From Thalassomonas actiniarum (GTDB taxonomy: Bacteria; Pseudomonadota; Gammaproteobacteria; Enterobacterales; Alteromonadaceae): 64,000 nt of DNA. The notes beneath the pieces are model-generated. The model had not been told where the DNA came from, searched no databases, and saw only the letters and a list, made by a program, of their open reading frames with translations. How positions within the stretch are numbered: the first letter of the stretch is position 1; every line of letters starts with the position of its first letter. The DNA is taken from the NCBI RefSeq assembly GCF_000948975.2, contig NZ_CP059735.1, positions 2,480,001-2,544,000 on the forward strand, written 5' to 3'. Below, piece by piece: positions 52,225-60,647 of the stretch. A program made the translations under genes and the position numbers.

Positions 52225-53850
52225 GTGATAAATAAAAAAACAACTTCGTTGACCGGCTTGATCCGGCAAAGTGTGTGTCCGCTGGTGATGGTAAGCGTAT
52301 TAACGGCTTGCGGCAGTTCATCCAGTGATGATGCCAGCAGTGACAGTGCAACTGAAACTAACACCTCAACCCCGACAACCACGAATACGACACCGGTGGC
52401 AAATGCCGGTAGCGACCAAAGTGTTGTCACCGGTGAAACCATAAACCTCAATGCCAGCGGCAGTTCAGATGCCGACGGTGACAGCCTGACCTATAGCTGG
52501 TCTGTCAGCACTATGCCTGTGGGCAGCAATATCAGTTTAAGCAATGCCAGCAGTGAAAATGCCAGTTTTATTGCCGATGTTGACGGCGATTATGTGATTG
52601 CCTTAGTGGTCAATGACGGCAGTGAAGACAGTAGTGTCGATAGCGTCACCATTACCAGTGCCGCACAAAGCACAGACAACACAGAGCCGGTGAGCAGCAA
52701 TGATGTCTGGGTTGTCAATGAAAGCGGTGAAGCTGCGGCTGTGCTTACCACCAATGGCGCCGATATTTTAGTGAATGTCGGTAGTGTTAGCACCACCACG
52801 GTAGATGACAAAGATTACACTTATATCCAAACCAGCGGTATACCGGCCTACCAGGTCACCATGACCCAGGATATGGTAGACAGCCTTAATAACCGGCCAG
52901 ATGCCGGTCAGGCCTTTATCAGCGGAGCCACCAGTGCCAGTGCTGGCGATGTGATTGAATTCGGCCAGGATATCGGTTACGACGGCAATGAAGCCGGATG
53001 TACTACCGGGGCAGGTTACGGCTACTGGCCGCCGGGGCCGGTTTGTCCTGAGGATATCAATGCCGAAGTTTATCTGCCAAAAGAGCCTGAGCCTGCAGTG
53101 GAAAACTGTGAAACCGGCATGTCGACCCAGGGGCTTTGGGTAAACGGTGCTGCGGTCTTTACCTGGAGTGACGGGCAAAGTTATAACAACCAGGGCGTGT
53201 GGCAGTCATTGGCGCCGATCCAGGAAGTTTATGATGTCGATATCTGTGGCGGTCATGCCGCCAACGGTACCTATCACCAGCACCAGTACTCCAGCTGTCT
53301 GGCTGATTTAGTCGGCGATACCGGCAATGGTCATTCGCCTGTCTATGGTTATGCTGCCGACGGTTATCCCATTTACGGCCCCTGGCAGGCTAATGGCGTA
53401 CTGGCAAAAAGCAGTTGGGTTGCGCGGGATTATGAGAATGCCGACTCCATTACCGGTTGCGGTGTTGCCGGTGAGCGTAGTTGTCAGTTGGTGGACAGTT
53501 TAGATCCCAGTGCGGGCACCACCGCGGTTACCACCGGGCCGACTACAAGCGACCTTGTGCCTAACCTGACCGGCTTAGTAGAATTTACTGCGGTGTCCGG
53601 TTTCTACTTTGAAGATTATTACTGGGATTCAAGCCTCAGTGGTGATGAAGTATTAGATCAGCACAACGGACATAGCGATGAAACCCGTGGCTATCATTAT
53701 CATGTTACCCTCACCCAGGACAGTGAAGGCAAGCAGACTCCCAGCTTCCCGTTTATCTTCGGACCTGAGTATTATGGTGAACTGGCAGATAACTCGGTTG
53801 CCGCCTGTGGCTTTCTCGGTGGCGGCCCGGGTGGTCCACCGCCACGCTAA
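52225..53850 (+). CDS. YHYH-domain lipoprotein with PKD-like module
   Basis: A 541-residue lipoprotein: lipobox VLTAC (Cys about 29) followed by a Ser/Thr-rich linker, a PKD-like domain (about 50-150, PVANAGSDQSVVTGETINLN), and a C-terminal YHYH domain. In the latter YHQHQYSSC, GHSPVYGYAADGYPIYGPW and GYHYHVTLT (YHYH at 490-493) are typical. It is exported to the outer membrane or periplasm; the YHYH family's function is not known. GTG start with ggaag upstream. A terminator follows, and a periplasmic partner-like gene lies next. Confidence 0.82.
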   Translation: MINKKTTSLTGLIRQSVCPLVMVSVLTACGSSSSDDASSDSATETNTSTPTTTNTTPVANAGSDQSVVTGETINLNASGSSDADGDSLTYSWSVSTMPVGSNISLSNASSENASFIADVDGDYVIALVVNDGSEDSSVDSVTITSAAQSTDNTEPVSSNDVWVVNESGEAAAVLTTNGADILVNVGSVSTTTVDDKDYTYIQTSGIPAYQVTMTQDMVDSLNNRPDAGQAFISGATSASAGDVIEFGQDIGYDGNEAGCTTGAGYGYWPPGPVCPEDINAEVYLPKEPEPAVENCETGMSTQGLWVNGAAVFTWSDGQSYNNQGVWQSLAPIQEVYDVDICGGHAANGTYHQHQYSSCLADLVGDTGNGHSPVYGYAADGYPIYGPWQANGVLAKSSWVARDYENADSITGCGVAGERSCQLVDSLDPSAGTTAVTTGPTTSDLVPNLTGLVEFTAVSGFYFEDYYWDSSLSGDEVLDQHNGHSDETRGYHYHVTLTQDSEGKQTPSFPFIFGPEYYGELADNSVAACGFLGGGPGGPPPR

Positions 53851-53878
53851 GAGACAGGTAATTATCTAAGGTATCAAT

Positions 53879-53920
53879 CCGGCTATCTCTGCTAACGGAT
53901 AGCCGGCTTTTCAATTTTTT
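53879..53920 (+). terminator. Terminator after the YHYH lipoprotein
   Basis: Nine-base stem ccggctatc / gatagccgg (53879-53887, 53898-53906) with a 10-base loop, followed by CTTTTCAATTTTTT. It separates the YHYH gene from the gene at 53938, so read-through or a second promoter would be needed to coexpress them. Confidence 0.85.
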
Positions 53921-53937
53921 AAACGAAAGGTATTCAT

Positions 53938-54567
53938 ATGAAAAGCTATGTATGGCTGTTTGCCCTGATAAGCTCTGTTGCCCTGGCTGCACAAGAAGGT
54001 ACACAATTAGCTGCGCAAGAGGCTGCACAAGAAGCGGTAAAGGCAGCATCACAGCCAGGTCAGAAAATGGCTCAGGGCATGCAGCATAAAATGCCTATGG
54101 CCGGTGCTATGGCTCAGACCATGTCCCAGACAATGGCAGGGCATGAAGGCATGATGGATCACAGCCATGAACCGGTGGCAATCCCCGCCAATTTGCCTGT
54201 GCCTAAACTGGAGGTCGCCTTATATAAAGATGAAAAATCCGGTTTTAACTTACATCTTCAATTGGCAGACTTTGAACTGGAAGCACCTGAATTTGCATCC
54301 GAAAAACCGTTAAGTTATGTACAGGGGCATGCGCATTTGTTTATCAACGGTCAAAAAATTCAGCGTGTTTACGGGCAATACCTGCATTTGCCCGCCACTT
54401 TATTCAAACAAGGTATTAACCAGGTGATGGTGACCTTAAATAATCATGATCATAAGATCTGGAGCCGGGATAAAAAGCAAGTAGTGGCCTCTGTGTTTAT
54501 CGATGCCGGTAAAGAGCAATTTATCAAGCACAGTTTCAGCTCATCACCTTTGCTTGCCAGCCGTTAA
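53938..54567 (+). CDS. Periplasmic Met/His-rich protein beside YHYH gene
   Basis: A 209-residue protein with signal peptide (SYVWLFALISSVALA). The region 40-75 is rich in Met, His and Gln (QKMAQGMQHKMPMAGAMAQT, then GHEGMMDHSH), resembling copper-binding tails. The C-terminal domain (LEVALYKDEKSGFNLHLQLA, GHAHLFINGQKIQRVYGQYL, VMVTLNNHDHKIWSRD) is beta-rich. A role in metal binding or transfer is inferred from the residues. The YHYH protein upstream is the probable functional partner. Family not recognised. Confidence 0.6.
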   Translation: MKSYVWLFALISSVALAAQEGTQLAAQEAAQEAVKAASQPGQKMAQGMQHKMPMAGAMAQTMSQTMAGHEGMMDHSHEPVAIPANLPVPKLEVALYKDEKSGFNLHLQLADFELEAPEFASEKPLSYVQGHAHLFINGQKIQRVYGQYLHLPATLFKQGINQVMVTLNNHDHKIWSRDKKQVVASVFIDAGKEQFIKHSFSSSPLLASR

Positions 54568-54606
54568 GTTTATACCGAAGCAAAAGGTTCCCGGTGAAGG
54601 GGCTGG

Positions 54607-55674
54607 CTACCAGAATTTATAATAACCGTATTTATGACGCACTTTTAAGCGGCGAAACAAATTCAGGGGTTTGCGTTTTAAATGTTTCATGCCGCTGTCA
54701 ACCAAAGCGTCGGTAGCATCTATCACCCGGTGACTGGATTTACCGTCCATATAAGGGTGAATAAGGTTGATATAATCTTCTATCGCCGACATTAGCGCTG
54801 CGGGCTTAGTGAGTGCCTGCTCAATCGCTTGCTCAATGTCATCGGCGTCTGTGATGTTGACCAGGTGCGGACCGGGTACGCGGTTTTTAAAGGTGACCGC
54901 GGGTTTATGCTGTAACAAAAACTCGGAAATAATTGAGGAAGTATCCGATAACATTAAATCCGCTTCCTGTAATAGCGGAATAATGTCGTCGGTCTCGACA
55001 AAATGTAAATTGTCGCTTTGAAGTGATTTGTACTTGCTGACAATTTCCGGGTCCATTTTCGGATGGAAGGTGATCAGCCAGTTCCAGTCCTGGCGTTTTG
55101 ACATGCGCTTTACCTGCTCAAACAAGTGGTAGGCGGCGCTTAATGCCGGGGTGAAGGTGGAGGTCATCAGGATCACCGGCTTCTTACTCTGGGGTGTCTC
55201 TGCGCCACTTTGAGCGGGAAAAAAAGGTTTAGCGTTAAAAGGCTCAAATAAGGGATCCATTTTACTCCAGCCGGTTTCTACCACTTCAAAGTTCTGATGC
55301 TCTTTGGCCAGCTCTTTAAACGGCTCTGTGGTAGATGGCCCCTGGGTGCAATAGAGATCAAAAAAACCTCTTAAGCGGAAGTGGCCTTTATTTTCATCGC
55401 GCTTTTGCGCATTAAAACCGTGGAACAGCTGTACCTTAATACCCGGGAAAAAATCCGGCACGGTATTGCTGGCGACAAATACCGCACTTGGGTTGTAATC
55501 CATCACTTCCTGCACCGTGGCCAGCTGTTTTTCATCTTCGTTAAGGTAAGCGGCATATTGTTTCTGGTTCAGGAACCAGGCCACTTCATCTCCCCGTTCG
55601 CGGATAGCTTTTTGCAGGGGACGAACAATAGATAAAGAGTAAAGCTGGGAGACAAAAAAGAGATATCGTTTCAT
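54607..55674 (-). CDS. CDP-glycerol glycerophosphotransferase family protein
   Basis: A 355-residue enzyme of the TagB/TagF family. SIVRPLQKAIRERGDEVAWF begins the first Rossmann half, and the second includes VILMTSTFTPAL, DWNWLITFHPKMDPEIV, LMLSDTSSIISEFLLQHKPAV and MDGKSSHRVIDAT, which match the CDP-glycerol-binding parts. It probably transfers glycerophosphate or a similar polyol phosphate to a surface glycan or lipid. In Gram-negatives it may modify capsule or LPS. No other polysaccharide genes are in the window. Confidence 0.82.
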   Translation of the reverse strand: MKRYLFFVSQLYSLSIVRPLQKAIRERGDEVAWFLNQKQYAAYLNEDEKQLATVQEVMDYNPSAVFVASNTVPDFFPGIKVQLFHGFNAQKRDENKGHFRLRGFFDLYCTQGPSTTEPFKELAKEHQNFEVVETGWSKMDPLFEPFNAKPFFPAQSGAETPQSKKPVILMTSTFTPALSAAYHLFEQVKRMSKRQDWNWLITFHPKMDPEIVSKYKSLQSDNLHFVETDDIIPLLQEADLMLSDTSSIISEFLLQHKPAVTFKNRVPGPHLVNITDADDIEQAIEQALTKPAALMSAIEDYINLIHPYMDGKSSHRVIDATDALVDSGMKHLKRKPLNLFRRLKVRHKYGYYKFW

Positions 55675-55903
55675 ATAAGTCCTGGTGCTGAAATATCCTG
55701 GTGATTCCGCGGTTTAAGCCCTAGTCCCGGGCCTTGTATGGTGCGCTGTATTTTGCCGGCGATTTTATCACTTACACCCTTTTTTGGGAATGAGCCTGGC
55801 AAATACTTTTGGCGAAAATCCGGGATATTTTTCTTTTCTGTTCAGCTTAGGTTCAGGTTCAGTCTTTATACTTAAAGTACAATCCGCGACACCAGGGTTT
55901 AAT

Positions 55904-56377
55904 ATGAAAAAATCAGCGACCTGGTTACTGGTACCGGCAATTTTGCTGGCCACCGGTTGTGCATCCCACCATGGCGGCCATCACCGCTCCGGGCATCACG
56001 GTTATCCTCCTGTTTCGGGTCATGTCTCGGTTCATACCGGCTATCATAGTAATGGCGGTGCTATTTTAGGAGCGTTAATTGTTGGCGGTCTCATAGGCCA
56101 TGTGATCACTGAAGCAGCCCATGAACATGAGCATGAACATGCGGCCGAAGCGGCTAAAAAAAGCAGGAAAAGTAAACCGACCGCCGCTCAGACACCTGAC
56201 AGAGGTAGCAAAGAGCAAAGTGAAACCTCGACGACAACCGAAGCTAAAGCCGAAAAAAATAGCGAACAAAACAAGTATTATCAGTTGGGCAAAGATGACA
56301 ATTGCTATTTAATGGAGAAAAAAGGCGAGCAAGTACTCATTATTGCAAAAGTCCCTCGGTACCCTTGTAGCGAATAA
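55904..56377 (+). CDS. His-rich lipoprotein with glycine-zipper segment
   Basis: A 157-residue lipoprotein: lipobox LATGC near residue 19, then SHHGGHHRSGHHGYPPVSGH rich in His, a hydrophobic Gly-rich helix (GAILGALIVGGLIGHVITEA), HEHEHEHAAEA, a Lys/Ser linker and the end NKYYQLGKDDNCYLMEKKG. Start at ATG 55904 is chosen for the signal peptide; longer frames to 55784 lack it. Metal (nickel, zinc, copper) binding is inferred from His clusters. It converges on the gene at 56445. Function unknown. Confidence 0.7.
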   Translation: MKKSATWLLVPAILLATGCASHHGGHHRSGHHGYPPVSGHVSVHTGYHSNGGAILGALIVGGLIGHVITEAAHEHEHEHAAEAAKKSRKSKPTAAQTPDRGSKEQSETSTTTEAKAEKNSEQNKYYQLGKDDNCYLMEKKGEQVLIIAKVPRYPCSE

Positions 56378-56395
56378 TAACAATCAGGACTGTTA

Positions 56396-56424
56396 AATGC
56401 CTGTTGGTTCAACCATCAGGCATT
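56396..56424 (+). terminator. Terminator between convergent genes
   Basis: Stem aatgcctg / caggcatt (8 bases, extended inside by TGG/CCA), then ATTTTCTTTATTT on the plus strand. It lies 18 bases after the stop of the lipoprotein gene and 20 bases before the end of the opposite gene; it may serve both. Confidence 0.75.
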
Positions 56425-56444
56425 ATTTTCTTTATTTGCTAATT

Positions 56445-57479
56445 CTATAGCTCATTTTTTACCCAAGTAAAGCGCGCCCTTAAAGGTTCATGATCGCTTA
56501 AGCCGGTAAAGTTGGTTAATTCCCCATATTCTGTCAGGGTGAGGCGATAGGGGTTATCCTCGCGGTTAATATAACCGAGCTGATCTGTGCTGGAGCTAAA
56601 ATGGCCGTCGCAATTGCTGATGGCTTTGTCGCTGCCGGTGATCATATCCTGACAGCCCAGGGTCATGCCGGTGGTTGCCAGGAAGGTTTGCCAGATCTCC
56701 TGCTGCTCGTCGGCATGGGGATAATTCGACCATTTATTGTTAAAGTCACCGCCGAGGATCACCGTGGCATGGCTGGAATAATTATTGATAAAGTCTGCCA
56801 GCTGCTCAAACTGTTTGCGGCGGGCTTTGACATCGTCATCGTCCCGTCCGGCATCCATATGGGTATTGTAGATATGTACGGAAAAATTTTCGGTGATTTC
56901 ATGCACCGCCACGGTAAAGCCTTTTTCCGTTAAACAATCGGGGTTGCTGTCGGTTAAGTCGCCATGACAGTTGTCAAATATTTCCAATTCGTGAGTAGCC
57001 AGGGTGTAATCATCGTCATCGCGATTTGCCATGTTAAAAGGAAAGTCGGACAAACGTATCAGACCATCACCGTATGAGGTCATGCTGCCACGCCAGTTTT
57101 TGGAACGGTAGGGGTAGCTGTTGATACTGAGACGGCTTTCGTCGCGTAAATAACCATGTTTGGTTTTACTGAACATCTCCTGCATCAGCACAATGTTGAA
57201 ATTGGCACTGTCGAGCTCACTCAGCAGATTTTTAAAATCGGTATTGCTGTTGCCGCCGATACACTTGGGGAAGCCGTCGATATTGTACACCACAACATCA
57301 AAGCTGCCGCTGTTGGCGTCAACGGGGGCGCTGCCTGTTTGATAATCCAGACCGCGGCTGTCTTTGGTACCAGTGGGAGTAAACTCATAACCGCTGATGC
57401 TGCAGGCGGCATAACTGAGCTGACTGCTGCAAAGCAGGGCGGCGGATAAAGCGAGTTTCAGGGGAAGTCTCTTGGTCAT
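56445..57479 (-). CDS. Secreted endonuclease/exonuclease/phosphatase-fold protein
   Basis: A 344-residue protein with signal peptide (LPLKLALSAALLCSSQLSYA). EEP motifs: MQEMFSK (metal Glu), YNTHMDAGRDDDD, ILGGDFNNKW (GDFN) and LSDHEPLRARF (SDH), all complete, so a Mg2+-dependent phosphodiesterase is expected, acting on DNA or phospholipid (sphingomyelinase-like) outside the cytoplasm. ATG 57479 is selected over 57488 because caaggaa then stands 9 bases upstream. Substrate not determinable. Convergent with the lipoprotein gene. Confidence 0.85.
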   Translation of the reverse strand: MTKRLPLKLALSAALLCSSQLSYAACSISGYEFTPTGTKDSRGLDYQTGSAPVDANSGSFDVVVYNIDGFPKCIGGNSNTDFKNLLSELDSANFNIVLMQEMFSKTKHGYLRDESRLSINSYPYRSKNWRGSMTSYGDGLIRLSDFPFNMANRDDDDYTLATHELEIFDNCHGDLTDSNPDCLTEKGFTVAVHEITENFSVHIYNTHMDAGRDDDDVKARRKQFEQLADFINNYSSHATVILGGDFNNKWSNYPHADEQQEIWQTFLATTGMTLGCQDMITGSDKAISNCDGHFSSSTDQLGYINREDNPYRLTLTEYGELTNFTGLSDHEPLRARFTWVKNEL

Positions 57480-57732
57480 TGCATCCATTTCCTTGTGGTT
57501 ATTATTTTTTCCCGGGCAAGTGCCCGAAAATCAATCTATCCATGTTCGTTTTTTGAGTCAATTGTTTACCTGTGTGGTTAACAAATAATAACAGGTGGTC
57601 CAGTTGCAGGGAGCTGCACGGGAGTATAGGGCAGATTTTAATGGCGCGGTGAATGTACTGCGGTCAAAAGAAAGACACTAAAACCTGCGCAGGGAAGCCG
57701 GGGCGAATATCTGCTTGCTTGGCATTTATAGG

Positions 57733-58179
57733 CTAATTGATGTTCAGGATAAAAGTGCGTACCGCCAAACCGACAGGACCCTGGCTGAGAAATAATACGG
57801 TAAAGCCTGCCAGGGAAATAATGGCAGCCGCCATTTGCCCCATGCCGGCGCCTATTGCGCCGCCGACGAAAGCGCCGATAACCCAGGCAAAGTCTTCGCT
57901 GGAGTTCTCTAAAGTAATGTAGGCGCCAAGTAAGACACCGAGAATAGCACCGGCTTCGGTACAGGTTTTCTTAATTTCCCCTTCGGGATCGGTATAGAGG
58001 TGATAAGCCAGCTGTAAAATAAACAGGCTTATCACGCCGCCGATCACGGCGCCTATAACAGGATCAATGTTAAGCCAGGTAGCATAGTCGGTGCCGACGA
58101 CACCGCCGCCACTTGCCACGAAAAAGTAAGCCAAAGGATGGGCGCCGGTAGTTTTTGTTGGTTGTGCGTTAGTGTTCAC
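57733..58179 (-). CDS. Small polytopic membrane protein, unknown
   Basis: A 148-residue membrane protein with four helices; alternating Gly spacings (VIGAVIGGVISLF, AFVGGAIGAGMGQ) suggest tightly packed helices. A cytosolic loop TDPEGEIKKTCTEAGA. No family recognised. Gap 57480-57732 upstream of its end holds nothing I can identify. Alone on the minus strand; the upstream gap is also gene-free. Confidence 0.6.
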   Translation of the reverse strand: MNTNAQPTKTTGAHPLAYFFVASGGGVVGTDYATWLNIDPVIGAVIGGVISLFILQLAYHLYTDPEGEIKKTCTEAGAILGVLLGAYITLENSSEDFAWVIGAFVGGAIGAGMGQMAAAIISLAGFTVLFLSQGPVGLAVRTFILNIN

Positions 58180-58505
58180 AATATACCTCCGCTTAACGTG
58201 ATTGGTTAGGATTAAAGCTTGTTGTTACAGCATCGCCGGTGACGGCACTGCTCATTACGGAGCAGCCGAAACCGGTAGTTGCTTCATTTATAACTGTGCT
58301 CTGGGCAAGGCAAATATCTCACCGATGCAGCAGGATAATTACAGGTGGAGCTCACCGATAACCGGGCATGAAAAGAGGGGGTTTCAGGTGAGGAGCATAA
58401 TGCTTCTATCTGGTTGTAAGGTATTGTTACCGGGGCGAGTAAAGCTGCTGTACCTGCTTCAGGCGCAGCAGCTTAGTTTTTGCCTTTCAATAAAAGGCGA
58501 CAGCG
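58180..58505. other. Gene-free gap of 326 bases
   Basis: Lies between the membrane protein gene and symE. No hairpin, promoter or convincing frame is visible; a plus-strand frame 58202-58543 overlaps the 3' end of symE and was rejected. The leader of the gene ending at 58179 should begin here. Confidence 0.4.
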
Positions 58506-58790
58506 TTAGTCTTTGGTGGCCGGGATTAAACAAAACTCTTTAGGTGTAAGGTTAATATCTCCCTGGTTGACGGCAACCGTGATTTTTTGCCCGATGGCAA
58601 AACCCGCCTGCCTGAGCCACTTGCCCCTGAGCACAATGCAGGGCTCAAGGTTAACCGGCACATAGTTAATGCCTATGCCGCGGCTCTTTGCTGGCGACTC
58701 GCAGCTGGTTTCCAGTACGGTAAGTTGCCGATAAATGGGATATTTTACTTTTGCCGAGGCAAGCTCTGGCGTATGATGACATTCAGCCAT
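58506..58790 (-). CDS. symE: SymE-type toxin
   Basis: A 94-residue protein. RQLTVLETSCESPAKSRGIG is the strand region, and PCIVLRGKWLRQAGFAIGQK with ITVAVNQGDINLTP is the canonical SymE block, an AbrB/SpoVT-like swapped-hairpin fold. In E. coli SymE is a toxin, SOS-induced and repressed by the antisense RNA SymR. Strong ribosome binding site caggagt before the ATG. The gene has a hairpin (58821-58854) upstream that may come from a SymR-like RNA. Could also act as a stand-alone DNA- or RNA-binding regulator. Confidence 0.85.
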   Translation of the reverse strand: MAECHHTPELASAKVKYPIYRQLTVLETSCESPAKSRGIGINYVPVNLEPCIVLRGKWLRQAGFAIGQKITVAVNQGDINLTPKEFCLIPATKD

Positions 58791-58820
58791 GGCGTACTCC
58801 TGTGAAGTTCGTTGTGGTTA

Positions 58821-58854
58821 GCGACCTCTGGGTGTGTCTGCACTCAGGGGTTGC
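58821..58854 (+). ncRNA. Candidate SymR-like antisense RNA hairpin
   Basis: Arms of 14 bases (58821-58834 and 58841-58854) around a 6-base loop. Three of the fourteen pairs are G-U wobbles in the plus-strand RNA, but would be A-C mismatches in the minus-strand RNA. This suggests that the plus strand is transcribed, i.e. antisense to the symE leader. A poor promoter-like TATGAT sits at 58772-58777. No U-tract follows. Confidence 0.4.
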
Positions 58855-58865
58855 GAGTTGTTATG

Positions 58866-58900
58866 TGTTAACAGCAGTTCTAATGGTTGGTGTTAACACC
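58866..58900. promoter_or_regulatory. Paired TGTTAACA palindromes near symE
   Basis: TGTTAACA at 58866-58873 and 58891-58898, the second inside the perfect 12-base palindrome ggtgttaacacc (58889-58900). Their centres lie 25 bases apart, between two and three helical turns. They could be an operator of symE or of an antisense RNA. No known regulator matches. Confidence 0.45.
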
Positions 58901-59061
58901 GTTAATGAAAGAGAAATATTGAAGTGGGCGCGCTCCTTTTGTGGGTGGATCGCACTATAAATAGAGACTATTTTACTGGGGAAATCAACGGGGAAATGGT
59001 CTTTTTTTTGGGGATATACATTTATCCTCTGGAACTGAGAAAAGCCTATAGGGATAAAATA

Positions 59062-59081
59062 CCCGGGAGTTTTTTCCCGGG
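59062..59081 (-). terminator. Terminator of the metallo-beta-lactamase-fold gene
   Basis: CCCGGGA (59062-59068) pairs with TCCCGGG (59075-59081), and on the minus strand TATTTTATCC follows. It is 11 bases beyond the stop at 59092. Confidence 0.75.
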
Positions 59082-59091
59082 CGGTTAGAGG

Positions 59092-60063
59092 CTAGTGAGT
59101 GTTAAGCTCCTGATAGGCGGCGGGGACATTTAAGGCTGGGTGTACCCAGTCAAACAGGGCATAACCGCGGTAGTTATCCATTTTTACTTTCTGGACAACT
59201 TGCTCCTGGTTCAGGCCTTTGTTAACTGCTTGGGTGACTTGCTGCTTAATTTCTGCCAGATAATCAATATTCCACTTTATCGCACTTTTATCCACGACAT
59301 GGCTGTGGCCAGGTATTACCTTGGTATCTTGTGGCAGCGCCTGATACAGAGAGGTTAAGGTGGTTAAGGTATCGCTTAAGTGGCCATCCAGCAGCCAGGG
59401 CAGGCCGGGTTTTTGGGCCACTATGGCGTTACCGGTCCAGACAACATGTTCTTTCGGCAAATAGACAAACAAATCGCCGCCGGTTTGGGCAAAGCCGAAA
59501 TCTTTGATTTGCACTTCTTTATTGCCTAAGTCTATGGTCAGGGCGCCTTGTTCCTCTATTAAGATATCCGCGGTTGTCGGGGTAACCTGCTCCATGCCGC
59601 GGTTTTTGCCGAAGGTGTTGATCATAAAGTTTACGTCTTTGGCAAAATGCTGTTGGATATAGGCCTGGGTATTTTTATGCTGGATCAAGGTCACGGAATC
59701 GTCCAGCAGGTAATTGCCGTAGGAGTGGTCGCCGTGAAAGCTGGTATTGACGGCGTAAAGTATCGGCTTGTCGGTGACGGTTTTTACCAGGGCCATTAAT
59801 TGTTGGTGTAACCTTTTATTGATCATGGTCTCTACCAGCATCACGCCTTTGTCACCGACGATCACACCGGCGCTGGTGGCAAGCGGCAGGCCCTTGGGAG
59901 CAAAATCGTGGGCCCTGTCGTCATAAACGGTATAAACGCCGTTATCGATCTTTTCTATGGCGAGGTTTACGGTATTGGCGTCCCAGACGGGATCGGCGGC
60001 ATGTGCCTGCAGGCTGAATAATCCGGCCAGGGCCGGGATAATAAGTTGACGAAATATCATCAT
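59092..60063 (-). CDS. Periplasmic metallo-beta-lactamase-fold protein, altered metal ligands
   Basis: A 323-residue protein with signal peptide (IIPALAGLFSLQAHA). The HxHxDH motif reads SFHGDH: Ser108 takes the place of the first His, while His110, Asp112 and His113 remain. The ligand usually His before the second loop reads AQTGGD, so a Gln is found, and the Asp of the GD motif is Asn in WTGNAI. A C-terminal PGHSHV His is present. One zinc site could still form (Asp112, His113, terminal His); the other seems disrupted. Substrate unknown. Confidence 0.8.
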   Translation of the reverse strand: MMIFRQLIIPALAGLFSLQAHAADPVWDANTVNLAIEKIDNGVYTVYDDRAHDFAPKGLPLATSAGVIVGDKGVMLVETMINKRLHQQLMALVKTVTDKPILYAVNTSFHGDHSYGNYLLDDSVTLIQHKNTQAYIQQHFAKDVNFMINTFGKNRGMEQVTPTTADILIEEQGALTIDLGNKEVQIKDFGFAQTGGDLFVYLPKEHVVWTGNAIVAQKPGLPWLLDGHLSDTLTTLTSLYQALPQDTKVIPGHSHVVDKSAIKWNIDYLAEIKQQVTQAVNKGLNQEQVVQKVKMDNYRGYALFDWVHPALNVPAAYQELNTH

Positions 60064-60171
60064 AAATTCTCCGTGTAATATACAGGGTTAAATGTATGCC
60101 GGCACTTAGGTGTCGGCACATTGGGTTAAAAAGTGCTTGGAATGGTTGGGCTGAAGAAGCCCGGCCTGTGG

Positions 60172-60552
60172 TTAACTGGGGTTTTGCTTAAGGGCGATGG
60201 TGCTGGCAACAAGTGCCAGTAGCCAGAATACAGGCCCCATGATCCCGGGCCATAAGGCTAAATGCCCCGGTACCAGGATAAAGAGGATAAATCCTATATC
60301 GGTGGCGCTGACCATGATCAGGTTGGCCCAGTAGCCCTGACGGTCGTTTTTCAAGTTATAAAATACGGCAATGGCCATGGCGGCCAGGGCAAAAAACAGC
60401 AGGTTCCAGCCGCTTTGGAATAACCGCCCCTGGATCATGTCTGCGGGCAGGTTTTCCCCCATCTGGTAAACAATCCAGGCGGCTTTGATATGCAATAGTC
60501 CCCAGATAAAATAAAAGGCTGTTGCGAGTTTGGCCCAGTGTGATGATGTCAT
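60172..60552 (-). CDS. Small four-helix membrane protein, unknown
   Basis: A 126-residue membrane protein with four helices: AKLATAFYFIWGLLHIKAAW, NLLFFALAAMAIAVFYNL, LIMVSATDIGFILFILVPG and PVFWLLALVASTIAL. It has the appearance of DoxX-like or MAPEG-like small proteins, but I cannot assign it. It lies 108 bases upstream of the metallo-beta-lactamase-fold gene and diverges from the LysR gene, so both may be targets of this LysR. Confidence 0.55.
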   Translation of the reverse strand: MTSSHWAKLATAFYFIWGLLHIKAAWIVYQMGENLPADMIQGRLFQSGWNLLFFALAAMAIAVFYNLKNDRQGYWANLIMVSATDIGFILFILVPGHLALWPGIMGPVFWLLALVASTIALKQNPS

Positions 60553-60647
60553 CTTTTACTCCGATAAATGCGTTGATATCCTGGTAACTAGTCTATAGAT
60601 TAGCCTAAAGAAATAAATGCAAGAAAAAGAAACGCTGGGTTTCCAAA

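Larger units (their letters stand above)
58791..59091. promoter_or_regulatory. Upstream region of symE
   Basis: The 301-base gap before symE holds the hairpin at 58821-58854, two TGTTAACA palindromes and the terminator at 59062-59081. LexA boxes were not found. Promoter hexamers of symE were not certain. Confidence 0.4.

Noticed and set aside
58202-58543. 113-residue plus-strand frame
   Set aside because: It has no domain-like pattern, overlaps the end of symE and has a weak start; it is likely a chance frame.
58791-59061. LexA box upstream of symE
   Set aside because: No CTGT-N8-ACAG pattern was found; only partial CTG...CAG matches exist.
60120-60171. Terminator after the four-helix protein gene
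   Set aside because: Only a 5-base GGGCT/AGCCC stem without U-tract is visible; too weak to call.
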